Under the pieces are notes generated by a model, which was given only the letters and a program-made list of their open reading frames with translations, had not been told where the DNA came from and did no database searches. The position numbers and the translations under genes are program-made. Shown here one piece after another: positions 1-12,940 of a stretch of 64,000 bases of DNA. Numbering within the stretch: position 1 is the first letter of the stretch; every line of letters begins with the position of its first letter. Origin of the DNA: Meghimatium bilineatum (lineage: Eukaryota; Mollusca; Gastropoda; Stylommatophora; Philomycidae); assembly GCA_034231615.1 (NCBI GenBank), contig CM067306.1, positions 66,251,579 to 66,315,578 on the forward strand. The letters are read 5' to 3'.

Positions 1-3000
1 ATGACGGCGAGGTAAAGAGTTTGTCTGTTCTATGACAGCGAGGTAACGAGTTTGTATGTTCTATGACGGCGAGGTAAAGAGTTTGTTTGTTCTATGACGG
101 CGAGGTAAAGAGTTTGTTTGTTCTATGACGGCGAGGTAAAGAGTTTGTATGTTCTATGACAGCGAGGTAAAGAGTTTGTATGTTCTATGACAGCGAGGTA
201 AAGAGTTTGTTTGTTCTATGACAGCGAGGTAAAGAGTTTGTTTGTTCTATGACGGCGAGGTAAAGAGTTTGTCTGTTCTATGACAGCGAGGTAAATAGTT
301 TGTCTGTTCTATGACGGCGAGGTAAAGAGTTTGTTTGTTCTATGACGGCGAGGTAAAGAGTTTGTATGTGTGTTCTATGACGGCGAGGTAAAGAGTTTGT
401 CTGTTCTATGACGGCGAGGTAAAGAGTTTGTCTGTTCTATGACGGCGAGGTAAAGAGTTTGTTTGTCTGTTCTATGACAGCGAGGTAAAGAGTTTGTCTG
501 TTCTATGACGGCGAGGTAAAGAGTTTGTCTGTCTGTTCTATGACGGCGAGGTAAAGAGTTTGTCTGTCTGTTCTATGACGGCGAGGTAAAGAGTTTGTAT
601 GTCTGTTCTATGACGGCGAGGTAAAGAGTTTGTCTGTCTGTTCTATGACGGCGAGGTAAAGAGTTTGTCTGTTCTATGACAGCGAGGTAAAGAGTTTGTC
701 TGTTCTATGACGGCGAGGTAAAGAGTTTGTATGTCTGTTCTATGACAGCGAGGTAAAGAGTTTGTCTGTTCTATGACGGCGAGGTAAAGAGTTTGTCTGT
801 CTGTTCTATGACGGCGAGGTAAAGAGTTTGTATGTCTGTTCTATGACGGCGAGGTAAAGAGTTTGTCTGTCTGTTCTATGACGGCGAGGTAAAGAGTTTG
901 TCTGTTCTATGACGGCGAGGTAAATAGTTTGTTTGTCTGTTCTATGACGGCGAGGTAAAGAGTTTGTCTGTTCTATGACGGCGAGGTAAAGAGTTTGTCT
1001 GTTCTATGACGGCGAGGTAAAGAGTTTGTCTGTTCTATGACAGCGAGGTAAATAGTTTGTTTGTCTGTTCTATGACGGCGAGGTAAAGAGTTTGTCTGTT
1101 CTATGACGGCGAGGTAAATAGTTTGTTTGTTCTATGACGGCGAGGTAAAGAGTTTGTTTGTTCTATGACAGCGAGGTAAATAGTTTGTCTGTTCTATGAC
1201 GGCGAGGTAAAGAGTTTGTTTGTTCTATGACGGCGAGGTAAAGAGTTTGTATGTGTGTTCTATGACGGCGAGGTAAAGAGTTTGTCTGTTCTATGACGGC
1301 GAGGTAAAGAGTTTGTCTGTCTGTTCTATGACGGCGAGGTAAAGAGTTTGTATGTCTGTTCTATGACGGCGAGGTAAAGAGTTTGTCTGTCTGTTCTATG
1401 ACGGCGAGGTAAAGAGTTTGTCTGTTCTATGACGGCGAGGTAAATAGTTTGTTTGTCTGTTCTATGACGGCGAGGTAAAGAGTTTGTCTGTTCTATGACG
1501 GCGAGGTAAATAGTTTGTTTGTCTGTTCTATGACGGCGAGGTAAAGAGTTTGTCTGTCTGTTCTATGACGGCGAGGTAAAGAGTTTGTCTGTCTGTTCTA
1601 TGACGGCGAGGTAAAGAGTTTGTCTGTCTGTTCTATGACGGCGAGGTAAAGAGTTTGTCTGTCTGTTCTATGACGGCGAGGTAAAGAGTTTGTATGTCTG
1701 TTCTATGACGGCGAGGTAAAGAGTTTGTCTGTCTGTTCTATGACGGCGAGGTAAAGAGTTTGTCTGTTCTATGACGGCGAGGTAAAGAGTTTGTCTGTCT
1801 GTTCTATGACGGCGAGGTAAAGAGTTTGTCTGTCTGTTCTATGACGGCGAGGTAAAGAGTTTGTATGTCTGTTCTATGACGGCGAGGTAAAGAGTTAGTC
1901 TGTCTGTTCTATGACGGCGAGGTAAAGAGTTTGTCTGTTCTATGACGGCGAGGTAAATAGTTTGTTTGTCTGTTCTATGACGGCGAGGTAAAGAGTTTGT
2001 TTGTCTGTTCTATGACGGCGAGGTAAAGAGTTTGTCTGTTCTATGACGGCGAGGTAAAGAGTTTGTCTGTTCTATGACGGCGAGGTAAAGAGTTTGTCTG
2101 TTCTATGACGGCGAGGTAAATAGTTTGTTTGTCTGTTCTATGACGGCGAGGTAAAGAGTTTGTTTGTCTGTTCTATGACGGCGAGGTAAAGAGTTTGTCT
2201 GTCTGTTCTATGACGGCGAGGTAAAGAGTTTGTTTGTCTGTTCTATGACGGCGAGGTAAAGAGTTTGTCTGTCTGTTCTATGACGGCGAGGTAAATAGTT
2301 TGTTTGTCTGTTCTATGACGGCGAGGTAAATAGTTTGTTTGTCTGTTCTATGACGGCGAGGTAAAGAGTTTGTCTGTCTGTTCTATGACGGCGAGGTAAA
2401 TAGTTTGTTTGTCTGTTCTATGACGGCGAGGTAAATAGTTTGTTTGTCTGTTCTATGACGGCGAGGTAAAGAGTTTGTCTGTTCTATGACGGCGAGGTAA
2501 AGAGTTTGTCTGTTCTATGACGGCGAGGTAAAGAGTTTGTCTGTTCTATGACGGCGAGGTAAATAGTTTGTTTGTCTGTTCTATGACGGCGAGGTAAATA
2601 GTTTGTTTGTCTGTTCTATGACGGCGAGGTAAAGAGTTTGTTTGTCTGTTCTATGACGGCGAGGTAAAGAGTTTGTCTGTCTGTTCTATGACGGCGAGGT
2701 AAAGAGTTTGTCTGTCTGTTCTATGACGGCGAGGTAAAGAGTTTGTCTGTTCTATGACGGCGACGTAAATAGTTTCTTTGTCTGTTCTATGACGGCGAGG
2801 TAAAGAGTTTGTCTGTCTGTTCTATGACGGCGAGGTAAAGAGTTTGTCTGTTCTATGACGGCGAGGTAAAGAGTTTGTCTGTTCTATGACGGCGAGGTAA
2901 AGAGTTTGTCTGTTCTATGACGGCGAGGTAAATAGTTTGATTGTTCTATGACGGCGAGGTAAATAGTTTGTTTGTCTGTTCTATGACGGCGAGGTAAATA

Positions 3001-6000
3001 GTTTGTTTGTCTGTTCTATGACGGCGAGGTAAAGAGTTTGTCTGTTCTATGACGGCGAGGAAAAGAGTTTGTCTGTTCTATGACGGCGAGGTAAATAGTT
3101 TGTTTGTTCTATGACGGCGAGGTAAATAGTTTGTTTGTCTGTTCTATGACGGCGAGGTAAAGAGTTTGTCTGTTCTATGACAGCGAGGTAAAGAGTTTGT
3201 CTGTTCTATGACAGCGAGGTAAAGAGTTTGTCTGTTCTATGACGGCGAGGTAAAGAGTTTGTCTGTTCTATGACGGCGAGGTAAATAGTTTGTTTGTTCT
3301 ATGACGGCGAGGTAAAGAGTTTGTCTGTCTGTTCTATGACGGCGAGGTAAAGAGTTTGTCTGTTCTATGACGGCGAGGTAAAGAGTTTGTCTGTTCTATG
3401 ACGGCGAGGTAAAGAGTTTGTCTGTCTGTTCTATGACGGCGAGGTAAATAGTTTGTCTGTTCTATGACGGCGAGGTAAATAGTTTGTTTGTCTGTTCTAT
3501 GACGGCGAGGTAAAGAGTTTGTCTGTTCTATGACGGCGAGGTAAAGAGTTTGTCTGTTCTATGACGGCGAGGTAAAGAGTTTGTCTGTTCTATGACGGCG
3601 AGGTAAATAGTTTGTTTGTTCTATGATGGCGAGGTAAATAGTTTGTTTGTCTGTTCTATGACGGCGAGGTAAAGAGTTTGTCTGTTCTATGACGGCGAGG
3701 TAAATAGTTTGTTTGTTCTATGACGGCGAGGTAAAGAGTTTGTCTGTTCTATGACGGCGAGGTAAATAGTTTGTTTGTTCTATGACGGCGAGGTAAAGAG
3801 TTTGTCTGTTCTATGACGGCGAGGTAAAGAGTTTGTCTGTTCTATGACGGCGAGGTAAAGAGTTTGTCTGTTCTATGACGGCGAGGTAAATAGTTTGTTT
3901 GTCTGTTCTATGACGGCGAGGTAAATAGTTTGTTTGTCTGTTCTATGACGGCGAGGTAAAGAGTTTGTCTGTTCTATGACGGCGAGGTAAATAGTTTGTT
4001 TGTCTGTTCTATGACGGCGAGGTAAAGAGTTTGTCTGTCTGTTCTATGACGGCGAGGTAAAGAGTTTGTCTGTTCTATGACGGCGAGGTAAAGAGTTTGT
4101 CTGTTCTATGACGGCGAGGTAAAGAGTTTGTCTATTCTATGACGGCGAGGTAAATAGTTTGTTTGTTCTATGACGGCGAGGTAAAGAGTTTGTCTGTTCT
4201 ATGACGGCGAGGTAAAGAGTTTGTCTGTTCTATGACGGCGAGGTAAATAGTTTGTTTGTTCTATGACGGCGAGGTAAAGAGTTTGTCTGTTCTATGACGG
4301 CGAGGTAAAGAGTTTGTCTGTTCTATGACGGCGAGGTAAAGAGTCTGTCTGTTCTATGACAGCGAGGTAAAGAGTTTGTCTGTTCTATGACGGCGAGGTA
4401 AATAGTTTGTCTGTTCTATGACGGCGAGGTAAATAGTTTGTTTGTTCTATGACGGCGAGGTAAAGAGTTTGTCTGTTCTATGACGGCGAGGTAAAGAGTT
4501 TGTCTGTTCTATGACGGCGAGGTAAATAGTTTGTTTGTTCTATGACGGCGAGGTAAAGAGTTTGTCTGTCTGTTCTATGACGGCGAGGTAAATAGTTTGT
4601 TTGTCTGTTCTATGACGGCGAGGTAAATAGTTTGTTTGTCTGTTCTATGACGGCGAGGTAAAGAGTTTGTCTGTCTGTTCTATGACGGCGAGGTAAATAG
4701 TTTGTTTGTCTGTTCTATGACGGCGAGGTAAATAGTTTGTTTGTCTGTTCTATGACGGCGAGGTAAAGAGTTTGTCTGTTCTATGACGGCGAGGTAAAGA
4801 GTTTGTCTGTTCTATGACGGCGAGGTAAAGAGTTTGTCTGTTCTATGACGGCGAGGTAAATAGTTTGTTTGTCTGTTCTATGACGGCGAGGTAAATAGTT
4901 TGTTTGTCTGTTCTATGACGGCGAGGTAAAGAGTTTGTTTGTCTGTTCTATGACGGCGAGGTAAAGAGTTTGTCTGTCTGTTCTATGACGGCGAGGTAAA
5001 GAGTTTGTCTGTCTGTTCTATGACGGCGAGGTAAAGAGTTTGTCTGTTCTATGACGGCGACGTAAATAGTTTGTTTGTCTGTTCTATGACGGCGAGGTAA
5101 AGAGTTTGTCTGTCTGTTCTATGACGGCGAGGTAAAGAGTTTGTCTGTTCTATGACGGCGAGGTAAAGAGTTTGTCTGTTCTATGACGGCGAGGTAAAGA
5201 GTTTGTCTGTTCTATGACGGCGAGGTAAATAGTTTGTTTGTTCTATGACGGCGAGGTAAATAGTTTGTTTGTCTGTTCTATGACGGCGAGGTAAATAGTT
5301 TGTTTGTCTGTTCTATGACGGCGAGGTAAAGAGTTTGTCTGTTCTATGACGGCGAGGAAAAGAGTTTGTCTGTTCTATGACGGCGAGGTAAATAGTTTGT
5401 TTGTTCTATGACGGCGAGGTAAATAGTTTGTTTGTCTGTTCTATGACGGCGAGGTAAAGAGTTTGTCTGTTCTATGACAGCGAGGTAAAGAGTTTGTCTG
5501 TTCTATGACAGCGAGGTAAAGAGTTTGTCTGTTCTATGACGGCGAGGTAAAGAGTTTGTCTGTTCTATGACGGCGAGGTAAATAGTTTGTTTGTTCTATG
5601 ACGGCGAGGTAAAGAGTTTGTCTGTCTGTTCTATGACGGCGAGGTAAAGAGTTTGTCTGTTCTATGACGGCGAGGTAAAGAGTTTGTCTGTTCTATGACG
5701 GCGAGGTAAAGAGTTTGTCTGTCTGTTCTATGACGGCGAGGTAAATAGTTTGTCTGTTCTATGACGGCGAGGTAAATAGTTTGTTTGTCTGTTCTATGAC
5801 GGCGAGGTAAAGAGTTTGTCTGTTCTATGACGGCGAGGTAAAGAGTTTGTCTGTTCTATGACGGCGAGGTAAAGAGTTTGTCTGTTCTATGACGGCGAGG
5901 TAAATAGTTTGTTTGTTCTATGATGGCGAGGTAAATAGTTTGTTTGTCTGTTCTATGACGGCGAGGTAAAGAGTTTGTCTGTTCTATGACGGCGAGGTAA

Positions 6001-9000
6001 ATAGTTTGTTTGTTCTATGACGGCGAGGTAAAGAGTTTGTCTGTTCTATGACGGCGAGGTAAATAGTTTGTTTGTTCTATGACGGCGAGGTAAAGAGTTT
6101 GTCTGTTCTATGACGGCGAGGTAAAGAGTTTGTCTGTTCTATGACGGCGAGGTAAAGAGTTTGTCTGTTCTATGACGGCGAGGTAAATAGTTTGTTTGTC
6201 TGTTCTATGACGGCGAGGTAAATAGTTTGTTTGTCTGTTCTATGACGGCGAGGTAAAGAGTTTGTCTGTTCTATGACGGCGAGGTAAATAGTTTGTTTGT
6301 CTGTTCTATGACGGCGAGGTAAAGAGTTTGTCTGTCTGTTCTATGACGGCGAGGTAAAGAGTTTGTCTGTCTGTTCTATGACGGCGAGGTAAAGAGTTTG
6401 TCTGTTCTATGACGGCGAGGTAAAGAGTTTGTCTGTTCTATGACGGCGAGGTAAAGAGTTTGTCTATTCTATGACGGCGAGGTAAATAGTTTGTTTGTTC
6501 TATGACGGCGAGGTAAAGAGTTTGTCTGTTCTATGACGGCGAGGTAAAGAGTTTGTCTGTTCTATGACGGCGAGGTAAATAGTTTGTTTGTTCTATGACG
6601 GCGAGGTAAAGAGTTTGTCTGTTCTATGACGGCGAGGTAAAGAGTTTGTCTGTTCTATGACGGCGAGGTAAAGAGTCTGTCTGTTCTATGACAGCGAGGT
6701 AAAGAGTTTGTCTGTTCTATGACGGCGAGGTAAATAGTTTGTCTGTTCTATGACGGCGAGGTAAATAGTTTGTTTGTTCTATGACGGCGAGGTAAAGAGT
6801 TTGTCTGTTCTATGACGGCGAGGTAAAGAGTTTGTCTGTTCTATGACGGCGAGGTAAATAGTTTGTTTGTTCTATGACGGCGAGGTAAAGAGTTTGTCTG
6901 TTCTATGACGGCGAGGTAAATAGTTTGTTTGTTCTATGACGGCGAGGTAAATAGTTTGTTTGTTCTATGACGGCGAGGTAAAGAGTTTGTCTGTTCTATG
7001 ACGGCGAGGTAAAGAGTTTGTCTGTTCTATGACGGCGAGGTAAAGAGTTTGTATGTTCTATGACGGCGAGGTAAAGAGTTTGTCTGTTCTATGACGGCGA
7101 GGTAAAGAGTTTGTCTGTTCTATGACGGCGAGGTAAATAGTTTGTTTGTCTGTTCTATGACGGCGAGGTAAATAGTTTGTTTGTCTGTTCTATGACGGCG
7201 AGGTAAAGAGTTTGTCTGTTCTATGACGGCGAGGTAAAGAGTTTGTCTGTTCTTTGACGGCGAGGTAAAGAGTTTGTCTGTTCTATGACGGCGAGGTAAA
7301 TAGTTTGTTTGTCTGTTCTATGACGGCGAGGTAAAGAGTTTGTTTGTTCTATGACGGCGAGGTAAATAGTTTGTTTGTTCTATGACGGCGAGGTAAAGAG
7401 TTTGTCTGTTCTATGACGGCGAGGTAAATAGTTTGTCTGTTCTATGACGGCGAGGTAAATAGTTTGTCTGTTCTATGACGGCGAGGTAAAGAGTGTGTCT
7501 GTTCTATGACGGCGAGGTAAAGAGTTTGTCTGTTCTATGACGGCGAGGTAAATAGTTTGTTTGTTCTATGACGGCGAGGTAAAGAGTTTGTCTGTTCTAT
7601 GACGGCGAGGTAAAGAGTTTGTCTGTTCTATGACGGCGAGGTAAATAGTTTGTTTGTTCTATGACGGCGAGGTAAAGAGTTTGTTTGTTCTATGACGGCG
7701 AGGTAAATAGTTTGTTTGTCTGTTCTATGACGGCGAGGTAAATAGTTTGTTTGTCTGTTCTATGACGGCGAGGTAAAGAGTTTGTCTGTTCTATGACGGC
7801 GAGGTAAAGAGTTTGTCTGTTCTATGACGGCGAGGTAAAGAGTTTGTCTGTTCTATGACGGCGAGGTAAAGAGTTTGTCTGTTCTATGACGGCGAGGTAA
7901 ATAGTTTGTTTGTCTGTTCTATGACGGCGAGGTAAAGAGTTTGTCTGTTCTATGACGGCGAGGTAAATAGTTTGTTTGTCTGTTCTATGACGGCGAGGTA
8001 AAGAGTTTGTCTGTCTGTTCTATGACGGCGAGGTAAAGAGTTTGTCTGTTCTATGACGGCGAGGTAAAGAGTTTGTCTGTTCTATGACGGCGAGGTAAAT
8101 AGTTTGTTTGTCTGTTCTATGACGGCGAGGTAAAGAGTTTGTCTGTTCTATGACGGCGAGGTAAAGAGTTTGTCTGTTCTATGACGGCGAGGTAAATAGT
8201 TTGTTTGTCTGTTCTATGACGGCGAGGTAAATAGTTTGTTTGTCTGTTCTATGACGGCGAGGTAAAGAGTTTGTCTGTCTGTTCTATGACGGCGAGGTAA
8301 AGAGTTTGTCTGTTCTATGACGGCGAGGTAAAGAGTTTGTTTGTCTGTTCTATGACAGCGAGGTAAAGAGTTTGTTTGTCTGTTCTATGACGGCGAGGTA
8401 AAGAGTTTGTCTGTTCTATGACGGCGAGGTAAAGAGTTTGTCTGTTCTATGACGGCGAGGTAAAGAGTTTGTCTGTTCTATGACGGCGAGGTAAAGAGTT
8501 TGTCTGTTCTATGACGGCGAGGTAAAGAGTTTGTTTGTCTGTTCTATGACGGCGAGGTAAAGAGTTTGTCTGTTCTATGACGGCGAGGTAAAGAGTTTGT
8601 CTGTTCTATGACGGCGAGGTAAAGAGTTTGTCTGTTCTATGACAGCGAGGTAAAGAGTTTGTCTGTCTGTTCTATGACAGCGAGGTAAATAGTTTGTTTG
8701 TCTGTTCTATGACGGCGAGGTAAAGAGTTTGTCTGTTCTATGACGGCGAGGTAAAGAGTTTGTCTGTTCTATGACGGCGAGGTAAAGAGTTTGTCTGTTC
8801 TATGACGGCGAGGTAAATAGTTTGTTTGTCTGTTCTATGACGGCGAGGTAAATAGTTTGTTTGTCTGTTCTATGACGGCGAGGTAAAGAGTTTGTCTGTC
8901 TGTTCTATGACGGCGAGGTAAAGAGTTTGTCTGTTCTATGACGGCGAGGTAAAGAGTTTGTCTGTTCTATGACGGCGAGGTAAAGAGTTTGTCTGTTCTA

Positions 9001-11150
9001 TGACAGCGAGGTAAAGAGTTTGTCTGTTCTATGACAGCGAGGTAAAGAGTTTGTTTGTCTGTTCTATGACGGCGAGGTAAAGAGTTTGTCTGTTCTATGA
9101 CGGCGAGGTAAAGAGTTTGTCTGTTCTATGACGGCGAGGTAAAGAGTTTGTTTGTTCTATGACGGCGAGGTAAAGAGTTTGTTTGTTCTATGACGGCGAG
9201 GTAAATAGTTTGTTTGTTCTATGACGGCGAGGTAAATAGTTTGTCTGTTCTATGACGGCGAGGTAAAGAGTTTGTTTGTTCTATGACGGCGAGGTAAATA
9301 GTTTGTCTGTCTGTTCTATGACGGCGAGGTAAATAGTTTGTCTGTTCTATGACGGCGAGGTAAATAGTTTGTTTGTTCTATGACAGCGAGGTAAATAGTT
9401 TGTCTGTCTGTTCTATGACGGCGAGGTAAAGAGTTTGTCTGTCTGTTCTATGACGGCGAGGTAAAGAGTTTGTTTGTTCTATGACGGCGAGGTAAATAGT
9501 TTGTCTGTCTGTTCTATGACGGCGAGGTAAAGAGTTTGTCTGTTCTATGACGGCGAGGTAAAGAGTTTGTATGTCTGTTCTATGACGGCGAGGAAAAGAG
9601 TTTGTCTGTTCTATGACGGCGAGGTAAAGAGTTTGTCTGTTCTATGACGGCGAGGTAAAGAGTTTGTCTGTTCTATGACGGCGAGGTAAAGAGTTTGTCT
9701 GTTCTATGACGGCGAGGTAAAGAGTTTGTCTGTTCTATGACGGCGAGGTAAAGAGTTTGTCTGTTCTATGACGGCGAGGTAAAGAGTTTGTTTGTTCTAT
9801 GACGGCGAGGTAAATAGTTTGTCTGTCTGTTCTATGACGGCGAGGTAAAGAGTTTGTCTGTTCTATGACGGCGAGGTAAAGAGTTTGTCTGTTCTATGAC
9901 GGCGAGGTAAAGAGTTTGTCTGTTCTATGACGGCGAGGTAAAGAGTTTGTCTGTTCTATGACAGCGAGGTAAATAGTTTGTTTGTCTGTTCTATGACGGC
10001 GAGGTAAATAGTTTGTTTGTCTGTTCTATGACGGCGAGGTAAAGAGTTTGTCTGTCTGTTCTATGACGGCGAGGTAAAGAGTTTGTCTGTTCTATGACAG
10101 CGAGGTAAAGAGTTTGTCTGTCTGTTCTATGACGGCGAGGTAAAGAGTTTGTCTGTTCTATGACGGCGAGGTAAAGAGTTTGTCTGTTCTATGACGGCGA
10201 GGTAAAGAGTTTGTCTGTTCTATGACGGCGAGGTAAAGAGTTTGTCTGTTCTATTACGGCGAGGTAAAGAGTTTGTCTGTTCTATGACGGCGAGGTAAAG
10301 AGTTTGTCTGTTCTATGACGGCGAGGTAAAGAGTTTGTCTGTCTGTTCTATGACGGCGAGGTAAAGAGTTTGTCTGTTCTATGACGGCGAGGTAAAGAGT
10401 TTGTCTGTTCTATGACGGCGAGGTAAAGTGTTTGTCTGTCTGTTCTATGACGGCGAGGTAAAGAGTTTGTCTGTTCTATGACAGCGAGGTAAAGAGTTTG
10501 TCTGTTCTATGACGGCGAGGTAAAGAGTTTGTCTGTTCTATGACAGCGAGGTAAAGAGTTTGTCTGTCTGTTCTATGACGGCGAGGTAAAGAGTTTGTCT
10601 GTCTGTTCTATGACGGCGAGGTAAAGAGTTTGTCTGTTCTATGACAGCGAGGTAAAGAGTTTGTCTGTTCTATGACGGCGAGGTAAAGAGTTTGTCTGTT
10701 CTATGACAGCGAGGTAAAGAGTTTGTTTGTCTGTTCTATGACGGCGAGGTAAAGAGTTTGTTTGTTCTATGACGGCGAGGTAAATAGTTTGTTTGTTCTA
10801 TGACGGCGAGGTAAAGAGTTTGTTTGTTCTATGACAGCGAGGTAAAGAGTTTGTTTGTTCTATGACGGCGAGGTAAAGAGTTTGTCTGTTCTATGACAGC
10901 GAGGTAAAGAGTTTGTTTGTCTGTTCTATGACGGCGAGGTAAAGAGTTTGTTTGTCTGTTCTATGACGGCGAGGTAAATAGTTTGTTTGTTCTATGACGG
11001 CGAGGTAAAGAGTTTGTTTGTTCTATGACGGCGAGGTAAAGAGTTTGTCTGTTCTATGACAGCGAGGTAAAGAGTTTGTCTGTTCTATGACAGCGAGGTA
11101 AAGAGTTTGTCTGTTCTATGACGGCGAGGTAAATAGTTTGTTTGTCTGTT
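1..11150 (+). repeat. 11-kb minisatellite, 31/35-bp unit
   Basis: One uninterrupted tandem array that starts before the left edge and ends where the sequence changes to an A run at 11151. The core of every unit is CTATGACGGCGAGGTAAAGA followed by GTTTGTCTGTT. Units are 31 bp, or 35 bp when an extra TGTC or TTGT is present, giving roughly 340 units. Recurrent variants are GGCG/AGCG, AAAGAG/AAATAG and TTTGTCTG/TTTGTTTG; AAATAG is usually coupled with TTTGTTTG. There are no unique spacers, so it is not a CRISPR. Each unit contains a five-codon frame from ATG to TAA and no long frame, so it is non-coding. Confidence 0.98.
2247..6897 (+). repeat. Higher-order tandem duplication within the 11-kb array
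   Basis: Block 2247-4565 is repeated as 4544-6897. Rare unit variants mark it: GACGTAAAT at 2762 and 5059, GAGGAAAAGAG at 3057 and 5354, and ATGATGGCG near 3624 and 5921 all lie exactly 2297 bp apart. TCTATTCTAT at 4131 and 6463 and GAGTCTGTCTG at 4341 and 6673 lie 2332 bp apart, so the second copy has gained one 35-bp unit between these markers. This is a recent duplication of about 70 units. Confidence 0.9.
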
Positions 11151-11489
11151 AAAAAATGTACATGTTAAATTTTCCGTACTTTTTCCTGCAAAAACTAATT
11201 TTAAACTGTGGCCTGTGTTTGTTTTTGTTTTTTTGAGGGGGGTAGGGGTTAAATATTTTGACATAGTTTAGCGGGTATGTTCCCTGTTTTCAGGACAGTT
11301 GTTGAGAAAGGGAAAAGGGGGAGGGGTGGTGTCTAGCAAAAGTTACAAGAAAATTATTTGCTTAATTTATCAGCTCCCCCTGCGGCATCGCCTTAAGGCT
11401 GCCGTCGGTCCTGGTGATAGCTTGGAGCTTAGCCCTGGCGATTAATCTGAAGATCTACCAATACCAAAATATTCCTGAATTGAGAAGAC
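11151..11489. other. Single-copy-looking spacer, no gene seen
   Basis: Sequence between two arrays. It contains short T and G runs and a small GC-richer patch (about 11370-11450) with no recognisable RNA or protein signature. No supported gene. Confidence 0.6.
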
Positions 11490-11711
11490 GAAGTCATGCA
11501 ACAATCTGTGACAAGTCATGCAACAATCTGTGACAAGTCATGCAACAATCTGTGACAAGTCATGCAACAATCTGTGACAAGTCATGCAACAATCTGTGAC
11601 AAGTCATGCAACAATCTGTGACAAGTCATGCAACAATCTGTGACAAGTCATGCAACAATCTGTGACAAGTCATGCAACAATCTGTGACAAGTCATGCAAC
11701 AATCTGTGACA
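11490..11711 (+). repeat. 22-bp minisatellite, 10 copies
   Basis: Ten essentially identical head-to-tail copies of AAGTCATGCAACAATCTGTG plus AC. The lack of divergence between copies suggests recent expansion or ongoing homogenisation. Confidence 0.97.
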
Positions 11712-12162
11712 CTTATAACACTATGGAGTACAGTATTGTCTGTGAAGATCAACTGTTACGGACATTCGAAGCCACGACGGCACAACATATGATTTGATGC
11801 ATCTCCGCAAAATGTTTACGTTACTCATCCATTACCTCCTCTACTCTTTAATAATTCCTCTCACTCGTTTCACTGCCCCTGCCTCATGTTCCTAATTATC
11901 ATAAGAACACCAGGCCTCGGCGATCAGCATGTACTATCTTTCACAACACGACTATATATTTATATCTGTCAGTTTCTCGAATTACCCTGCCGGCCGTAGG
12001 ATACCCCATTGAGTTTGTTTACCCGTGACGTCTGTTATCTGACACGTCACACGCCAAATGTTATTTTTGGAACGGACACTATGCAAGTTGTGGATTCCCC
12101 AATTCTGTTGCTAAAAATAACAGCATTTTCAAAATATTGCACTATTATCCTATTTCTGGATA
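11712..12162. other. Spacer, no gene seen
   Basis: AT-rich unique-looking sequence. Nothing in either strand resembles a domain, tRNA or known repeat that I can name. Confidence 0.55.
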
Positions 12163-12335
12163 GATGATTTGTGAAGACATCACCTTCTTCCCGATAGGTT
12201 ATGAGATGTTTTTGTGAAAACACCAGCTTCTTCACGATCGGTTATGGGATGTATTTGTGAAAACACCAGCTTCTTCACGATCGGTTATGGGATGTATTTG
12301 TGAAAACACCAGCTTCTTCACGATCGGTTATGGGT
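12163..12335 (+). repeat. 43-bp minisatellite, 4 copies
   Basis: Copies start at 12163, 12205, 12248 and 12291. Each contains TTGTGAAAACACCAGCTTCT and CACGATCGGTTATGGGATG. The first copy is diverged (GAAGACATCACC), and the last three are nearly identical. Confidence 0.93.
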
Positions 12336-12443
12336 AAGATACAAAGAACCGGCGATTTTCTGTTGCTATCTTTTCTCGACCAATCGCTAAATATGACATT
12401 AACAGCAGAAGCAAAACAAAGCGGTATCAGGCTTCTTGCCTTA

Positions 12444-12553
12444 TGTTTTTGATTATTGCCGTAATTTTCGTTGGTCACTATTTAAATAACGTGTGTCGCC
12501 TGGGTGCCTCTTGACAACACTGACCAACGAAACACACGAAAATAATCGACAAC
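12444..12553 (+). mobile_element. Palindromic element A (palindrome-spacer family)
   Basis: The left arm, beginning TTTTTGATTATTGCCGTAAT and running into TTCGTTGGTCACTATTTAAA, is matched by an inverted right arm TGACCAACGAAACACACGAA followed by AATAATCGAC. The loop carries GTGTGTCGCCTGG. The same palindrome recurs at 12679, 12941, 58545, 58913 and 63703. It has no coding capacity. A MITE-like or other non-autonomous element is likely, but no clear target duplication is seen. Confidence 0.75.
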
Positions 12554-12678
12554 ATGGGCCAAGAAACTTGAATTCTGTTGGTAGATCTTGTATTGGCGAA
12601 AGTCTTGAGCACAGTCATGGCGAAAGCGAGATCTCTGGTGGTATAGACATTGCAACCGAATCAATAAGAACTCGTGAC

Positions 12679-12806
12679 GTTTTTGATTATTGTTGGGTTA
12701 TCGCTTGGTGACTATTTATATACTTGGAGTCGGCTTGACTATTATTGCCACGGTATTCCAAGTGTATAAATAGTCATGAACGATAACCACAAGAATAATC
12801 ATCAAC
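12679..12806 (+). mobile_element. Palindromic element B
   Basis: This is the best-preserved palindrome of the family. Left arm: GTTTTTGATTATTGTTGGGT ... CTATTTATATACTTGGAGTC. Inverted right arm: CCAAGTGTATAAATAGTCAT ... GAATAATCATCAAC. Both arms contain a TATAAATAG-type motif. About 125 bp of family-specific spacer separates it from copy A, and about 135 bp separates it from copy C. Confidence 0.82.
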
Positions 12807-12940
12807 TTTACACAATGTGGTTCTAATTAATTCTGTTGGAAGGTATGTACAGTTAACTGTCATGGTGAAAGTCACGTTTCTACATGACCAAATTCCGGTT
12901 AAGACCTGTGTACAGAAAGCAAACATAAATGGAAATATGA

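Noticed and set aside
1..11150. CRISPR-like array
   Set aside because: The units are contiguous and there are no unique spacers; the setting is animal DNA.
1..11150. Centromere or telomere satellite
   Set aside because: The unit has no telomere motif and no CENP-B-like box. Length in the window is compatible with a satellite, but nothing marks a centromere.
11360..11460. Possible structured RNA in a GC-richer patch
   Set aside because: It resembles no RNA family I know, and no long stem is evident.
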